DNA of 64,000 nt. It comes from Adiantum capillus-veneris (taxonomy: Eukaryota > Streptophyta > Polypodiopsida > Polypodiales > Pteridaceae). The position numbers and the translations under genes are program-made. The notes beneath the pieces were generated by a model that saw only the letters and a list, made by a program, of their open reading frames with translations, had not been told where the DNA came from and made no database searches. This document shows positions 45,961-57,280 of this stretch, in pieces. The stretch's first letter is position 1; each line of letters starts with the position of its first letter. The stretch is taken from NCBI GenBank assembly GCA_014529385.2, contig CM043965.1:63323933-63387932 (forward strand), written 5' to 3'.

Positions 45961-47023
45961 ATAGGGATATCATCGATGAACACATCTTGGAATCCTTTTA
46001 GAAAATTAGACAAGTCTAACTCTTCTTGATTCCTACCATTTACATTTGATGAAACATTAAGACCTTTTAGAGACTATTTGACAAAAATCATGTACGCAAA
46101 AACTGAGCTCTTCATTGTTTTATCAAAAGCGGGAGGGTTTACAAGTGGTATAGTATGACCACAGTCACTAGAATCTAGATACATGTTCTTTCCCCTGTAG
46201 GTGAAGTAGATTCTCCTTTCAGGGAACTTCATATTGCCAGCCATACGATTGAACCATGGTGCCCCTAGGATAGCATCCTCATGTTGGAGAGGAGAGATGA
46301 AAAAGTCTTCTTTGTTGATATAGCTTTGGACATGAAGCCTCAACTTCCCAATCAAGGGAGTAACGGAACCTCGTTGTCCCTTGAAAGTAGAAGTCGTTAC
46401 AGTATCTCCCATCTCGAAAGCTTGAATGCCCAACTTGGTGTCCAATTCCGTTCATATAAAGTTGTGAGTAGAGCTAGGGTCAAACAAGATGAAGGCATCA
46501 TGCTCCCTTACCTTTCCCCAAGCATAGGAGAGAGGTGCACCTTTTAAATGAGCATCCTCTTTTGGAGCTTCGATGGTGGAAGCTCTAGGAGTCTCATTGC
46601 GAGCATTTTTCTTGGGGCAAGAACGATAGCCATGTCCTTGCTCCCCACACTTAAAACACTTATGGTCCTTGCAGAAAGTTTCATGCTCTTCAGGAGAGAG
46701 TTTGTTTTTACCTTTGTAAACTCCCTTCTCCTTGGACCAATTATTGTTGTCGTTGTTGTTGGAATTGCTTTGGGAAGAATTTTGGGCATTGGTTTTTCCC
46801 TTTGCATCATATTTGTCTTTATTTTCCATGGGCTTGACATTCTGTCTAGCCCCTTGTTGGAAATTGATGCGCGAAGCAACCATGGTGTGGTGGATTACTT
46901 CGGTAATAGAACCATGTTGTTGGGAGTTGACATACTAGGCCATCTCTTCATGTAATCCCACCCAAAACTTTTGCTTTTTCCCGACAAAGTCTATCTTTTG
47001 GAAGACAGTAGCCTTGAGATGTA
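45961..47023 (-). pseudogene. Gag C-terminus, zinc knuckle and protease of Gypsy-2
   Basis: 46883-46452 has ASRINFQQGARQNVKPME, a zinc knuckle CFKCGEQGHGYRSC and LFDPSSTHNFI (Ser replaces Gly in the protease D-P-G-S). A stop separates it from 46445-46074 (TKLGIQAFEMGD...GAPWFNRMAGNMKFPERR). The reading is interrupted at 47023 by Copia-3 and resumes at 49229. Confidence 0.85.
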
Positions 47024-47028
47024 AGTCC

Positions 47029-47229
47029 TGAAGGTGCCACGCGAAGCGTGTGCGAGTACAAGTGCAAGAGTAGAGAGAGAGAGAGACCTACTTTGGGTGG
47101 AGCGCACAACAATGTTATCCTATTGCAGCTCCTTATTCTGTTGTATTAAAGAATAAGTGTATATTGGTTAAGTTAGTAGATGGGTTAGTAGTAAGTGGGA
47201 TGTCCGGCCAGTTGGCCTGAATCCCAACA
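47029..47229 (-). repeat. 3' LTR of Copia-3
   Basis: 201 bp; 12 bp longer than its partner owing to a GTACAAGTGCAAGAG region and (GA)n length. Confidence 0.93.
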
Positions 47230-47357
47230 AACTCCCACTTGAAGGCCAACGCAGCCCAAGTGACTTGCTATGTACAACCATGAAGCAATCCAGTGGCTTC
47301 AGCCTATACCCATCAACTCACTGCAATGTGTAAACCGCTCCAAAGCTAAGCCTTTCG

Positions 47358-48776
47358 TCAAAGCATCTGCTTTTTGGCCAAGAAATCTCTCACGAGATGA
47401 TACCTGACTTCAATGTGTTTTGATTTGGAGTGAAACACGGGATTTCTTGCCAATGCAAGAGCACTCTGACTATCACAATATATCACTGGAGTCTCATCAA
47501 TACCAAGATTTTTGACCAAGCGAGATAACCATACAACCTCTTTACTTGCATCCGGCAATGCAACGTACTCTGCTTTCGTAGTGGAAGATGACGTACAATC
47601 TTGAAGACATGACCTCCAAGATACTGCTGCTCCAGCAAATATGAAGACATAGCCAGATGTCGATCTCCTATTGTAGACACAACCCGCATAGTCTACATCC
47701 GCATAACCCACAACGGATACATCAATGTTCCCAAAGTGTAAACACCTGCCGACCGTACCTTTGAGGTACCTAAGAATGTGCTTCATTGCTTCCCAATGCT
47801 TGCTGCCAGGATTTGCCATTTATCGCCTCACCACTCCCACTGCAAAAGCAGTGTCTGGTCTTGTGGCCACCATAGCATACATGAGACTGCCCACTACCGA
47901 AGAATATGGTACCTTAGCCATTTTAGCTCGCTCATCATCAGATTTGGGTGCATCTTCCTTGCTGAGTTTCAAGAATGCCTGCATTGGGGTACTCAATGGT
48001 TTCCCCCCCTGCATATTGAAACGCTGCAAAAATTTCTCAGTGTATGTTTCCTGAGATAACTCAAGAATACGACTTTTGCGATCGCTTTTGATTCGCATGC
48101 CAAGAAAGTGTGTAGCGTCCCCCAAATCTTTCATTGCAAAATTATTGCTACGTGTTTTCTTCAAGTTGGCAATTTTCGCAATGGATTTTTCAGCTATAAG
48201 CATGTCATCAACATACAAATCTAGAATGATCATCGAGCCATCATCTAGATTTCTTGTGTACAAGCACTAATCCTCTTCGCTCCTTTTATATCCTTGAGAC
48301 CTCATACATGCATCAAATTTATGATACCACTACCTTGAACCCTGCTTTAAGTCATAAAGTGCCTTTTTGAGCTTACATACTAGCTCCTCACAAGATGCAT
48401 TCTCCTGAACAAACCCTTCAAGCTGCTGCATGTAAACATCCTCATCGAGATCCCCATGAAGAAATGTTGTCTTCACATCCATTTGGACAAGTTCCATGTC
48501 CTCAATCGCTACAAGACCAAGTACGGTTCTAAGCATTGTCATCTTGACCACATGCAAGAAGATTTCATCAAAATCGACTCCCTTTTGCTATTTGAACCCT
48601 TTTGCTACAATTCTAGCCTTGTACTTTGGATTTGGATCACCTAAGGTAAATTTCTTCTTGTAAACCCAATTGCAAGGTAAAGTTTTCGCATCATTTGGCA
48701 GTTCTACCAAGTCCCAAGTGTCATTAGCCAAAATTGAGTTATACTCAGATTCCATAGCCTGCTCCCACTTCAACAA
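47358..48776 (-). pseudogene. RT-RNase H remnant of Copia-3
   Basis: Reads from LKWEQAMESEYNSIL (48776) through LPCNWVYKKKF, a stop after AKGFK, QMDVKTTFLHGDL, KKALYDLKQGSR, another stop, the catalytic LYVDDMLIA (48200), PYSSVVGSLMYAM and RNase H (DVDYAGC, TTKAEYVALPD with Lys at the usual Glu neighbour, YCDSQSALALARNP), ending near KKQML where a frameshift precedes the C-terminus. At least four stops. Related to Copia-1 pol but distinct. Confidence 0.92.
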
Positions 48777-49034
48777 CCTGCACCTGTGTCATGTACCTGT
48801 ACCTGTAGCTGTATCAAAAGTGGAGTTGAAAAATAAAACTCCTGAAGTGTAGCTCGGATGAAGCTTTCGACTGCATGAACAGATTTGAAAGGGGGGTAAA
48901 ACCCTAGGACGCCTACTAGAAATGCTCTCGGAACGCTAAATTTTCCGATGCCGAAATTGGAAACCTGTTTGCACTTTTGAAAGTGCGCGCGCGCACGCAA
49001 AAGCGGCAAGCACAGACCCTGCTCTAATACCAGT
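48777..49034 (-). other. Leader and deletion junction of Copia-3
   Basis: The leader from the PBS joins RT coding near 48776-48830. No gag start remains. Confidence 0.7.
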
Positions 49035-49223
49035 TGAAGGTGCCGTGGAAAGCGTGTGCGAGAGCAGAGAGAGAGGGAGACCTACTTTGGGTGGTGCGCA
49101 CAACAACATTATCTTGTTGCAGCTCCTTATTCTGTTGTATTAAAGAATAAGTGTATATTGGTTAACTTAGTAGATGGGTTAGTAGTAAGTGGGATGTCCG
49201 GCCAGTTGGCTTGAATCCCAACA
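49035..49223 (-). repeat. 5' LTR of Copia-3
   Basis: 189 bp, TG...CA, followed by TSD AGTCC. Confidence 0.93.
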
Positions 49224-49228
49224 AGTCC

Positions 49229-50156
49229 CAAAACTTGTCTACGTATTTGTGGATAGACTCATGGGAGAGAAGCTTCAAACTACGCCATTTGGTAAGCACT
49301 GTAGCACTTTGTCTTTTGCATCGCTTGCAAGGAGTTTCTTCATGATAGAAACTCGTAGAGCTTTCCATGTCTTTGGGGCTTCTCCATTGCCACGAAGGCT
49401 GGGCCACCATTGACGAGCCGATTTTTGCAAGTGCATAGCTACATGGCGTAGCTTGGAGGACTCAGTGAAGCCCTCGTCTCCAAAGGCCGCATAAAATTGC
49501 TAGATAAAGGCCAATACTTTGTCAGTGGCACCAAAGGTGCCATCATAGGTGAGAAAAGAGATATTCTTTCCTCCCTCTTTGAACTTCTTGAGCTTTTGTG
49601 ACCTTCACTAGGTAGGGTATCTTTTGTGATGTCCTCCCCTCTTGTGTTCTCTAGGAGAATAGCCATAGCTTTCAACGGAAGAGGAGGAAGCTGAAGAAGA
49701 AGGAGAAGAGGGTGACCTATTTCTTGCCATTTTCTTCCTTTGTTTTCTCTCTTGTCTTTTGGAGTGACGAAGAGAAGGGCTGTGGGCTGAACGTTTCCTC
49801 TTGGGAGGAGTTGGCGATCATCTAGACCGTCTTCTTTGTGGAGCCACATCTTCAGAGGAACTTAATTTTTCATTACTTTCTTGCTCTTTGGATTCCTCCT
49901 CTCATATGGGAGAGAGTCTTCTTTTGGGGGTCTCTTCAAGAGGACTCCTAAGCTCTCTCTCCTCTTGGAGAGGAAGGGAAATCCCATAAGCGCAAAGTTG
50001 TTGAGTAACTTCGTCTTGCAAAGCAGGGTTGCCCATAGCTTGCTGCAACCTAGTAACAAGATACTTGACAAACATGGGGGCATCATCATTAGAACTTTCA
50101 TGTGCAAAATCAAAGTTACAATGTTCAATGTACTCTCTTGGTTATTGTTCAACCAT
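49229..50156 (-). pseudogene. Gag N-terminal part of Gypsy-2
   Basis: The gag start corresponds to ATG at 50154-50156; an extra base puts a stop four codons in. Arg/Ser-rich and gag-core segments homologous to Gypsy-1 are readable in shifting frames (50164-49862, 49849-49439, 49410-49229). It joins across Copia-3 to 47023. Confidence 0.82.
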
Positions 50157-50227
50157 GCTAACAAAATTTTACCATTTATAGGCTACTTAAGGACCTCTCT
50201 TCTTAAGCAAGAAAAGAGAAACCAAAT

Positions 50228-50239
50228 GCTCTGATAGTA
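50228..50239 (-). other. Degenerate primer-binding site of Gypsy-2
   Basis: Minus strand reads TACTATCAGAGC where Gypsy-1 has TGGTATCAGAGC, so the first bases are mutated. Confidence 0.75.
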
Positions 50240-50240
50240 A

Positions 50241-51860
50241 TGTAATGGAAATGGCCTATTAGCTTTGAGAGTAGTAGAAATTAAAGAAAGTACTTTTGTG
50301 AAATTACTTTGTGAGCATAGCGGGTGAACTTATTGATGGTAGCAACATAAACATAGCATTTAGTTAACTTGGCATGAACAATACTTTTGCAAGAGAGAGA
50401 GTTTAGAGAACATGACAACATTTGAGGACCGGATTTATGTGGAGCCTGGTCCCCCCTTCAATAGGCATTTGTATTATAGTTTCTCCCATCAAAGAGACTT
50501 GGTACAATACAATCTTTGTGTTCCTTGTGACCTAGGTGATGCAATGAAGAAGGAAAGCTTCATGCATCACAAGCATAACATAAACTTTGTGGAAAGCATT
50601 AACTATCTCAAGCCTCAGTCCCAAGACCTCAAACACCTTCGAAGGTGGAGAGAGCTAGCAGGGAATGAGGGTAGGGACGAAGAAGAAGAAAAATTTCATA
50701 GGAGAAAGAATTAGTTCCTCACTTATATCATTCTTCTTGCTAGCATACATAATAGCATAGTAATGAAGATGGAGAAGATGGCAAGCTTAAGCATTGAAGC
50801 ATAGCTCTTGGTTGGATTTGCACTCCATAGTCAAGAGTGTTGGTGAAGGCTCTTCACTTCTCTACGAGCTTGGAGAAGGAGATGGAGCTCTTGCACTTTG
50901 CACTTCACACAATGAGAGTGCGTGTGAGTCAGTGTGGGAGAGTATACCCCTCAAGCAACCCCCTAGCTTGCTTTGGTCGACCCCCTCTTGTAGCTCATGC
51001 TTGAAGCTCATTGGACCCCTCCAAGCCTAGCCAATCACAAGCAAGAGGCATATCAAGCATGCATGCTAGTCTTGGGACAAGTGTACCCCCTTTCCCCTTT
51101 GAGAGAGAGGACTTGATAAATACAAAAACAATTAATTCAATTAACTAATTTATCATTGGACCCCTTGGGAGGCTAGCCAATAGGCTTTAGGCACACCATG
51201 AGGGCAACATGAGGAGGAGCTTGACAAGTGTCCCTTTTGCTTTCTTTGTACCAAGCATGCCTTGTGTGAGTGTGTGTGTGTGTGTGTTCTCTCTCTACCC
51301 CCTCTTGTCGGGCTTGCCCCCTCCTTGTAGGGATAGTTGTTGACTTTTGCACACCTTACCCCCATGCACCTTAGTCAGCAAGCATGACAAAGCACCGTAA
51401 GCCTAGGTAGTGTTCCCCCAAGCACCTCAGGCTCCCTAGTTAGCAAGCACGACAAGCACCTCAAGTATCTTAGTCATCAAGCACGACAACCACCTTAGTC
51501 AGCAAGCACGACAAGAACCTCAAGCACATTAGTCAGCAAGCATGACAAGCACCTCAAGCTTGGGCCGGGTTCCCACCTCAAGCTCAGCCCTAGCTTACAT
51601 AAGGTCAAAGGACTTTTTAACACTAACCTTTGGAGGTCTTTAATGAAGCTAACCCTAAGGTATTTAAGCTCCATTAGCTAGGCTTACTCTTTGAGATACC
51701 ATCTCTCATTTGCACCCCTTTACCATTGGCCCCATGTTGAGATAGATCTGAAAGCACATATCTATATTCTAGCCCTTGTTCCCGTTTATTCTTCCACATT
51801 AAGTGATCAGTTTAATATGAGAAAATCGTTTGGGTTGGTTAGATATTAGATTTTATGACA
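50241..51860 (-). repeat. 5' LTR of Gypsy-2
   Basis: 1620 bp, TG...CA, with (GT)n at about 51270 and the enlarged AAGCACGACAAGCACCTCAAG minisatellite at 51360-51560; TSD TCTTC follows. Confidence 0.94.
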
Positions 51861-51865
51861 TCTTC

Positions 51866-52042
51866 TCCTACTATTTGGTGAACTAGGAGTAAACAAAAAG
51901 TGTAGATGTGTTAGAACTCAATGCAGCTTTGGTGGAGATTATGGTTGAACATAAGTGAGGCTTGTTATGGTCCATTCTAGTAAGAGCCGTGGTACCTCTA
52001 AGAGAATTGTCGATTACATTTGTCACAGAGGTGGAGAACCCC
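51866..52042 (+). repeat. Left inner arm of MULE-1, continued after Gypsy-2
   Basis: 51866-51894 completes the terminal repeat. 51895-52042 is an inverted copy of 61762-61911 (shared GTGTAGATGTGTTAGAACTC, GACCTC-type and GTCACAGAGGTGGAGAACCC words). It lacks about 700 bp present on the right (61912-62615) that hold the apparent transposase start. Confidence 0.88.
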
Positions 52043-52174
52043 ATCATAGAGGCACCAAAAAAGGCTCGGAAGAACAAAAAAGTGTCGATGCCCTTTCAAC
52101 GTCAAAGTAGAGTACTTTGATGGTAAGAAGAAGGCCTCCATTTTATTGTTCCCTATGGACGAAGGAGATTCCCT

Positions 52175-52290
52175 TGGCAATCGTGAGGATTTGTACCATT
52201 TACTTGTCCATCCAGATGTGATTAAGTGTTGTGTGGCAATCGTGAGGATTTGTACCATTTACGTGTCCATCCAGATGTGATTAAGTGTTG
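52175..52290. repeat. 59-bp tandem duplication in the MULE-1 transposase
   Basis: TGGCAATCGTGAGGATTTGT begins at 52175 and 52234. The second copy is slightly diverged; 59 bp shifts the frame. Confidence 0.9.
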
Positions 52291-52607
52291 GAAATGTATG
52301 AAGTTTTGCAAAGATGTCCTTATCAAAAGAGCAATTACATTATCAACACTCTTCTCGCATTGAGCAAGTGACATTCATATTTTTTATGATACCAAGGGAA
52401 GTCTCAATGATGTCATTTCATATACAAAATCAAGGTATTTACTAGTCTTCCCTTTTAATTCAAATATGCATTGCAATTTGGGTGGTGAAATTGATTCAAT
52501 TTGGGTATACCTCTTTTTTTTTGTGCTCGAACGAAATGTTTCTAAGGATAATTGGACATGTATGATGAGTGAGGATAAAATGTTAAAGAAGCAAGGAAAG
52601 GTATCCA

Positions 52608-52630
52608 TAATATATATATATATATATATA
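52608..52630. repeat. (TA)n microsatellite
   Basis: A TA run of about 22 bp within a probable transposase intron. Confidence 0.9.
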
Positions 52631-54682
52631 TTTGGGAGAGTTGTAGTGAGCAAAACCAACCTATGCATAGTGATTTTTGAATTCTTCTTTTGAACACATG
52701 TAGGTGTGCTACCACCAGCCTTACAATCCTCATGAAACAAATCATAGAGAAAAGCCCCTTATTATTATCATTCAAGACCAATGGATGTTGGAAATGGCTA
52801 TGGGATTCTCTAAGCATAGCGTGTGGGCTATTGATAGCACTTTCAAGACAAATGTGTTTGGGCTACCATTGTATTCCGTCGTCTTGCCAAACCAACATGG
52901 TATGGGTATCTCAATTTGGTTTATGATATGATCCAATGACCGAGGCTTTGACCATGAGAGGATAGCACTAGAGATAACTTTATCGACAATTCTATCTAGA
53001 ATGGGGAATGTTCGACCTATAGCCCTTGTCATTGGAAAATCTCAAATAGAGCTTGAGTCATTTTTGAAGGTCACTCATGAGCAACATTTTTTCCACATTA
53101 TCTTGTGTTGGTTCCACACAAAGAAAGCATGGGTGGAGAATCTTCTTCCAAAGGTTTGTAGGCTTGTGTATGAATTCAATACATGTGTCAATTACCATGC
53201 ACCATTGTTATTAATTCCGATGTCAACCATTCTTGTGTATGTAGGTGCCAAAGGAGCTTCAAGATAATCTTTACTCATTAATGACAATGCTTATGCATAG
53301 CTTCATTGAAGAAGAATTTGAGAATAACTATCAATATGCGGCTTATGATAATGAAAAAGGTACGTGACAAATGGATGGTGTACACGTGACTGCCCATGGC
53401 GTACAAGATGGCCCAAGTTTGGACATCTATTCAATTATATAAATGTTGACACTACCAGCTTAGTGGAGCATTTGTGGCAATAGGTAGGGTATACATTGTT
53501 AGATGCACATATCAATAAATTCTATTGTGGAGCTCTTGCATGCTATTGTGGGTGATTCAACAACTGGCACTAGAATGGGTGGTACCTTATTGGAGTTCTT
53601 CAAACAAAAACAAGAAATAGGTAAGACAAATTCTAGTTGATATATTTTCCCCTTTGTTATTAAATAGGGCTCCTAACCTTTCTTGCTAATGTTTTTTTTT
53701 TGTTGTAGTTGACTCGGGCCGCTACAACAATCGGGGCTCTTCAAAGCAACACACTACATGATCATGTGATGGGGAGAAAATACTACAACTGTACGAGATT
53801 CCACCTTGGAAATTGTGAATGAGATGACACTACTATTCAAGATGTAAAGTGTTGCTTATCCAAGCCACTGGCATCATGTGAGCATGCAATCTAACTACTA
53901 TGATTGCCCAGATTGGACAAGCGGGTGTGAACACTTATATGCACTTTGCCTAATCATAGAGGAGTATTTTCCACAATTGTGCCCCTTACTTCCAGTTGTG
54001 GATAATGAGCACGTCGTTTACAAAGATCTTCAACACACAGAAGTCAATGATGCCCATTTCATGGGAATCTCATTTGAGAACAAGGTTCATGATAATGAAG
54101 TCTTGAACTATGTCAATGAGTTTAGAACCATACTTATAAGGATTGAATAAGGCTTGAAGGAAAAGGGTCCAGCTCAAAAAATGATCCTGTTGCGTAAGCT
54201 CAACATTTGCAAGGATACTTTAGTGAATATATGCCACCAAAGGTATTGAGATGCCTATGAGGGGAAGTATACGGAAAATACAAGCACATGTGACTCAAAC
54301 AAGAATTGGGCATGCAAAGAGGCCACAAGAAGTGCATTCAAACATAGAAGAATAGGAAGATGGGATATCCCAACCAACAAACCGAGCTCACGTAACTGGT
54401 ATATTGCAAAGGAAACACTTAGATTTCAAGAGATAGCTCGAATTTGGTGACCACATTGCTGCACCAAAACCTTCATGGTTGACCCTAGGGTTACCATGAC
54501 ATGTGCCACTTGTGATGCATTATTGCCTTTGTTGGCACGTCATGCTCTCAATGGTGTGGAGACTCACCTAATAGCTAAGTATGTGAGAATATGTGATGTC
54601 CCAACATATCTAGTTTGCAAGATCATCGCTTGTACAACCAAAGAATCCCCAACTATAAAGAGAAATATTTCAGTTTTGGCTC

Positions 54683-54960
54683 ACTAGAGGGAGCTAAAGG
54701 TGAACTAGGGATGAACTAGGAGAAAAACCTACAAAAGATTCCCAAGAGCATGCATAGATGGGTTTGCTGGCTCATTGTAGTGAACTAGGGGTGAACTAAA
54801 GGTAAACTAAGAGTGAACTAGAAGTAAACTAAAGGAGAACTAGGGGCAAAACCTGCAAATTTTTCTCAAGAGCATGTCAAATGTAAATTAAAAAATATTC
54901 AAGAATATGAAAGCAAGTGTAGACTAGAAGCAAAATAGGGGCAAACCCAATTTAAACCAA
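54683..54960 (+). repeat. Internal GTGAACTAGGG array, plus orientation
   Basis: Two modules of about 115 bp combine GTGAACTAGGG-type words with AAAACCT(A/G)CAAA...AGAGCATG. They face the inverted modules at 55075-55280. Confidence 0.85.
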
Positions 54961-55074
54961 ATATATATGACCAAAATGGATTTATTGTACAACCATAAGC
55001 CTCCATTGGGATGCAAAAACATACGGAGAACTTCACCATTTTCTTGAACCAATGTTCATCCTCTTGGGAACCAT

Positions 55075-55280
55075 TTGCTGGTTTAGGGTCTAGTTCACCC
55101 CAAGTTCACCCTTAGTTCACCATTTGTTAGGCTAAACCCCATGCTCTCGGGAATAATTTGTAGGTTTTGCCCCTAGTTCACCCTTAATTCACTCTTAGTT
55201 CAACTTGAGTTCACTATAAGTTCACCCTTGTGAGCCAAAGCCCCATGCTCTCGGGAATTATTTGCAGGTTTTGCCCTTAG
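55075..55280 (-). repeat. Internal GTGAACTAGGG array, minus orientation (part 1)
   Basis: Two modules read CATGCTCTCGGGAAT...GGTTTTGCCC plus TAGTTCACCC words. It is cut by Copia-4 and resumes at 59529-59640. Confidence 0.85.
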
Positions 55281-55466
55281 TGAAGGAGAGGAGCCGGGAG
55301 CATAGCGGAAGAGGAAGATGAATCTCACACTCTTCTCTATCTTATGCACTAAGGCACAATACACATTGTACTTAGTGTTAGTGGCTCACACAAGTGTATA
55401 GCTGTACACTTAGGGTTAGTAGCAGTTAGTGATGGGCGGTCGGCCACATGGCCATTAAACCTAACA
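55281..55466 (-). repeat. 3' LTR of Copia-4
   Basis: 186 bp, TG...CA. The polypurine AAGGGGAAGAA (minus strand, 55467-55477) directly adjoins it. Confidence 0.93.
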
Positions 55467-55557
55467 TTCTTCCCCTTGATGGCCAATATGGGAGACCATA
55501 AGAATGGAAGAGAACCACTCTTCACCCAATGCCCATCAACTCACGACACTGCTAAAA

Positions 55558-55824
55558 CTAATGGTTGAAGAGACTTTTAGTGAGTGCATCTGTTGTGTTC
55601 TCTGATGTAGGAATCTTCACTAAATCAAGGCTCTTGTTTGCTAGGCATTCACGACTGAAGTGATAACGCACATCAATGTGTTTCGTTCTCGAATGAAACA
55701 CTAGATTGTTAGCCAAGGCAATAGCACTTTGAGTGTCACAATGAATAACTGGTGTGCAGTGCTTTAATCCAAGATCTTTCACTAGGCGAGCAAGCCAAAT
55801 AGCTTCTTTGCATGCCTCACTCAA
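55558..55824 (-). pseudogene. RNase H C-terminus of Copia-4
   Basis: Reads SEACKEAIWLARLVKDLG, HCDTQSAIALANNLVFHS and SENTTDALTKSL. Separated from 55882 by a stop around the TEAEY box, which reads STIEVDYVAL-like here. Confidence 0.9.
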
Positions 55825-55881
55825 TGCAACATAATCTACCTCTATGGTAGAAATGGATGTATAGTCTTGAAGAATGGATCT

Positions 55882-57081
55882 CTAAGAAATAGCAGAACCA
55901 GCAAATGTGTAAATCCAACATGTTGTTAATTTACGACTGTCAACACAACATGCATAATCACTATCTACAAATCCCTGAATGGATAAATCTCCACGACCAT
56001 AGCATAACTGTCTATCTGCAGTGCCACTCAAGTATCTGAGAATCGACTTGACAGCATCCCAATGCTTTTTACCGGGGTTAGACATAAATCTGCTGACAAC
56101 TCCCACTGCATGTGCAATGTCAGGTCTTGTAGCCACCGCCATGAGACTACCACAAGCTGAAGCATAAGGAACCTTAGCCATCGTAGCTTTTTCCTCATCA
56201 GATTTGGGACAGTCGTTCTTGCTAAGTTTCAAATATGCAGGCAATGGAGTACTCAAAGCCTTCCCCTTCTGCATGTTGAAAAGATCAAGAACCTTGTGCA
56301 CATACTCTTTTTGAGAAAGATACAACAACCTCTTCTTACGATCACGAGTAATGCGCATACCCAAAATGTGATTGGCTTCACCCAAATCTTTCATGTCAAA
56401 TTGACTTTTCAGCTTGGTTTTCAAGACAGCAATGTCCTTCTTGGAATGACCAACAATAAGCATGTCATCTACATAAAGGATAAGCATAATAAGTTGTCCA
56501 TTGGGTTGTCTTTTCATGTAAAGACATGGATTCTCATTACTGTGCTTATAGCCTAGGGAACGCATAAATGCATCAAACTTTTGATACCATTGTCTGGATG
56601 ATTGCTTCAAGCCATAGAGACTTTTCAGAAGCTTACAGACCAAATGTTCCTTGCCCTTTAGCACAAACCCTTCAGGTTGCTGCATATAAATCTCTTCCTC
56701 GCAATCACCACGTAAGAAAGTTGTAATGACATCCATTTGATCAAGCTCCATATCTTCAGTGGCAATTGAAGCAAGCAACATTCTCAGTGTGGTCATCTTG
56801 ACCACTGGAGAAAAGATTTCTTGGAAATCGACACCATATTTTTGCTTGAAACCTTTGGCCACTAAACGAGCTTTGTAATTGTCAATCTTGTTCTTGTAAA
56901 CCCATTTACAAGGCAATGCTATCCTACCTTTTGGCAATGCAACAAGTTCCCATGTTTTGTTCTTTGCAATACTGGATAGCTTCCTCATCATAGCATGTTC
57001 CCACTGAACCTTATCATTGGCTAGCATAGCCTCTTTGTACCAAGAAGGCTCACCACTATCTGTTAGCAAGACAAAATCCAC
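55882..57081 (-). pseudogene. RT and RNase H start of Copia-4
   Basis: The 399-residue open stretch reads WELVALPKGRIALPCKWVYK, RLVAKGFKQKYGVDF, LDQMDVITTFLRGD, KLLKSLYGLKQSSRQWY, the catalytic LYVDDMLIVG, KVPYASACGSLM and the first RNase H box DSDYACC. It is relatively well kept and related to Copia-1, but its integrase and RNase H neighbours are broken. Confidence 0.92.
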
Positions 57082-57280
57082 GCCTGGAACAAAACGTTTT
57101 GGCGAATGTGAGACTCTTTGAGATCTCCACGGCTGATTAGAGCTTGTACTAGCCTATGTAGTAAGTGGCTCGTGAGCTGTCTGGACAGGAGGTGATACAT
57201 TAAAAAATGTCACTTTCTAGAATTCAACCTCTTTCACTGGCTGTCTATGCATCTTAGTCTCATTAAAGAAAACATCATTG

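Larger units (their letters stand above)
47029..49223 (-). mobile_element. Copia-3: internally deleted copia derivative in Gypsy-2 gag
   Basis: 2195 bp, LTRs 47029-47229 and 49035-49223 (TGAAGGTGCC...CCCAACA), TSD AGTCC at 47024-47028 and 49224-49228. Only RT-RNase H remains; gag, protease and integrase are absent between leader and RT. PBS-like TGGTATTAGAGC (49021-49032) has one mismatch to the Copia-1 PBS. A polypurine AAGTGGGAGTTTG adjoins the left LTR. Confidence 0.95.
35174..51860 (-). mobile_element. Gypsy-2: decayed gypsy element of the Gypsy-1 family, nested in MULE-1
   Basis: LTRs start TGTAATGGAA and end TTTTATGACA; the TSD TCTTC lies at 35169-35173 and 51861-51865. The left LTR (35174-42851) holds Copia-2 and solo LTR 2; without them and their TSD copies it is about 1624 bp against 1620 bp for the right LTR. 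Protein order matches Gypsy-1, but every domain is broken. Copia-3 sits in gag. Gypsy-1 and Gypsy-2 each show the uninterrupted sequence at the other's copia insertion site. Confidence 0.95.
51895..54200 (+). pseudogene. MULE-type transposase with SWIM motif (broken)
   Basis: Plus-strand text in several frames. 52100-52230: MPFQRQ-then VEYFDGKKKASILLFPMDEGD. 52704-53265, one frame with a TGA at 52929: WAIDSTFKTNVFGLPLY (first catalytic Asp in AIDSTF), GFDHERIALEITLSTIL, ALVIGKSQIELESF (Gly where the second Asp is expected) and FHIILCWFHTKKAWVENLLP. 53878-54150: a SWIM-like zinc motif DCPDWTSGCEHLYALC. The order DDE, CxxH, SWIM fits Mutator-like transposases. Probable introns end at TAG near 52703, 53244 and 53708. 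Start codon absent on this side; stops and shifts make it inactive. A host FAR1-like gene is less likely given the TIRs. Confidence 0.78.
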
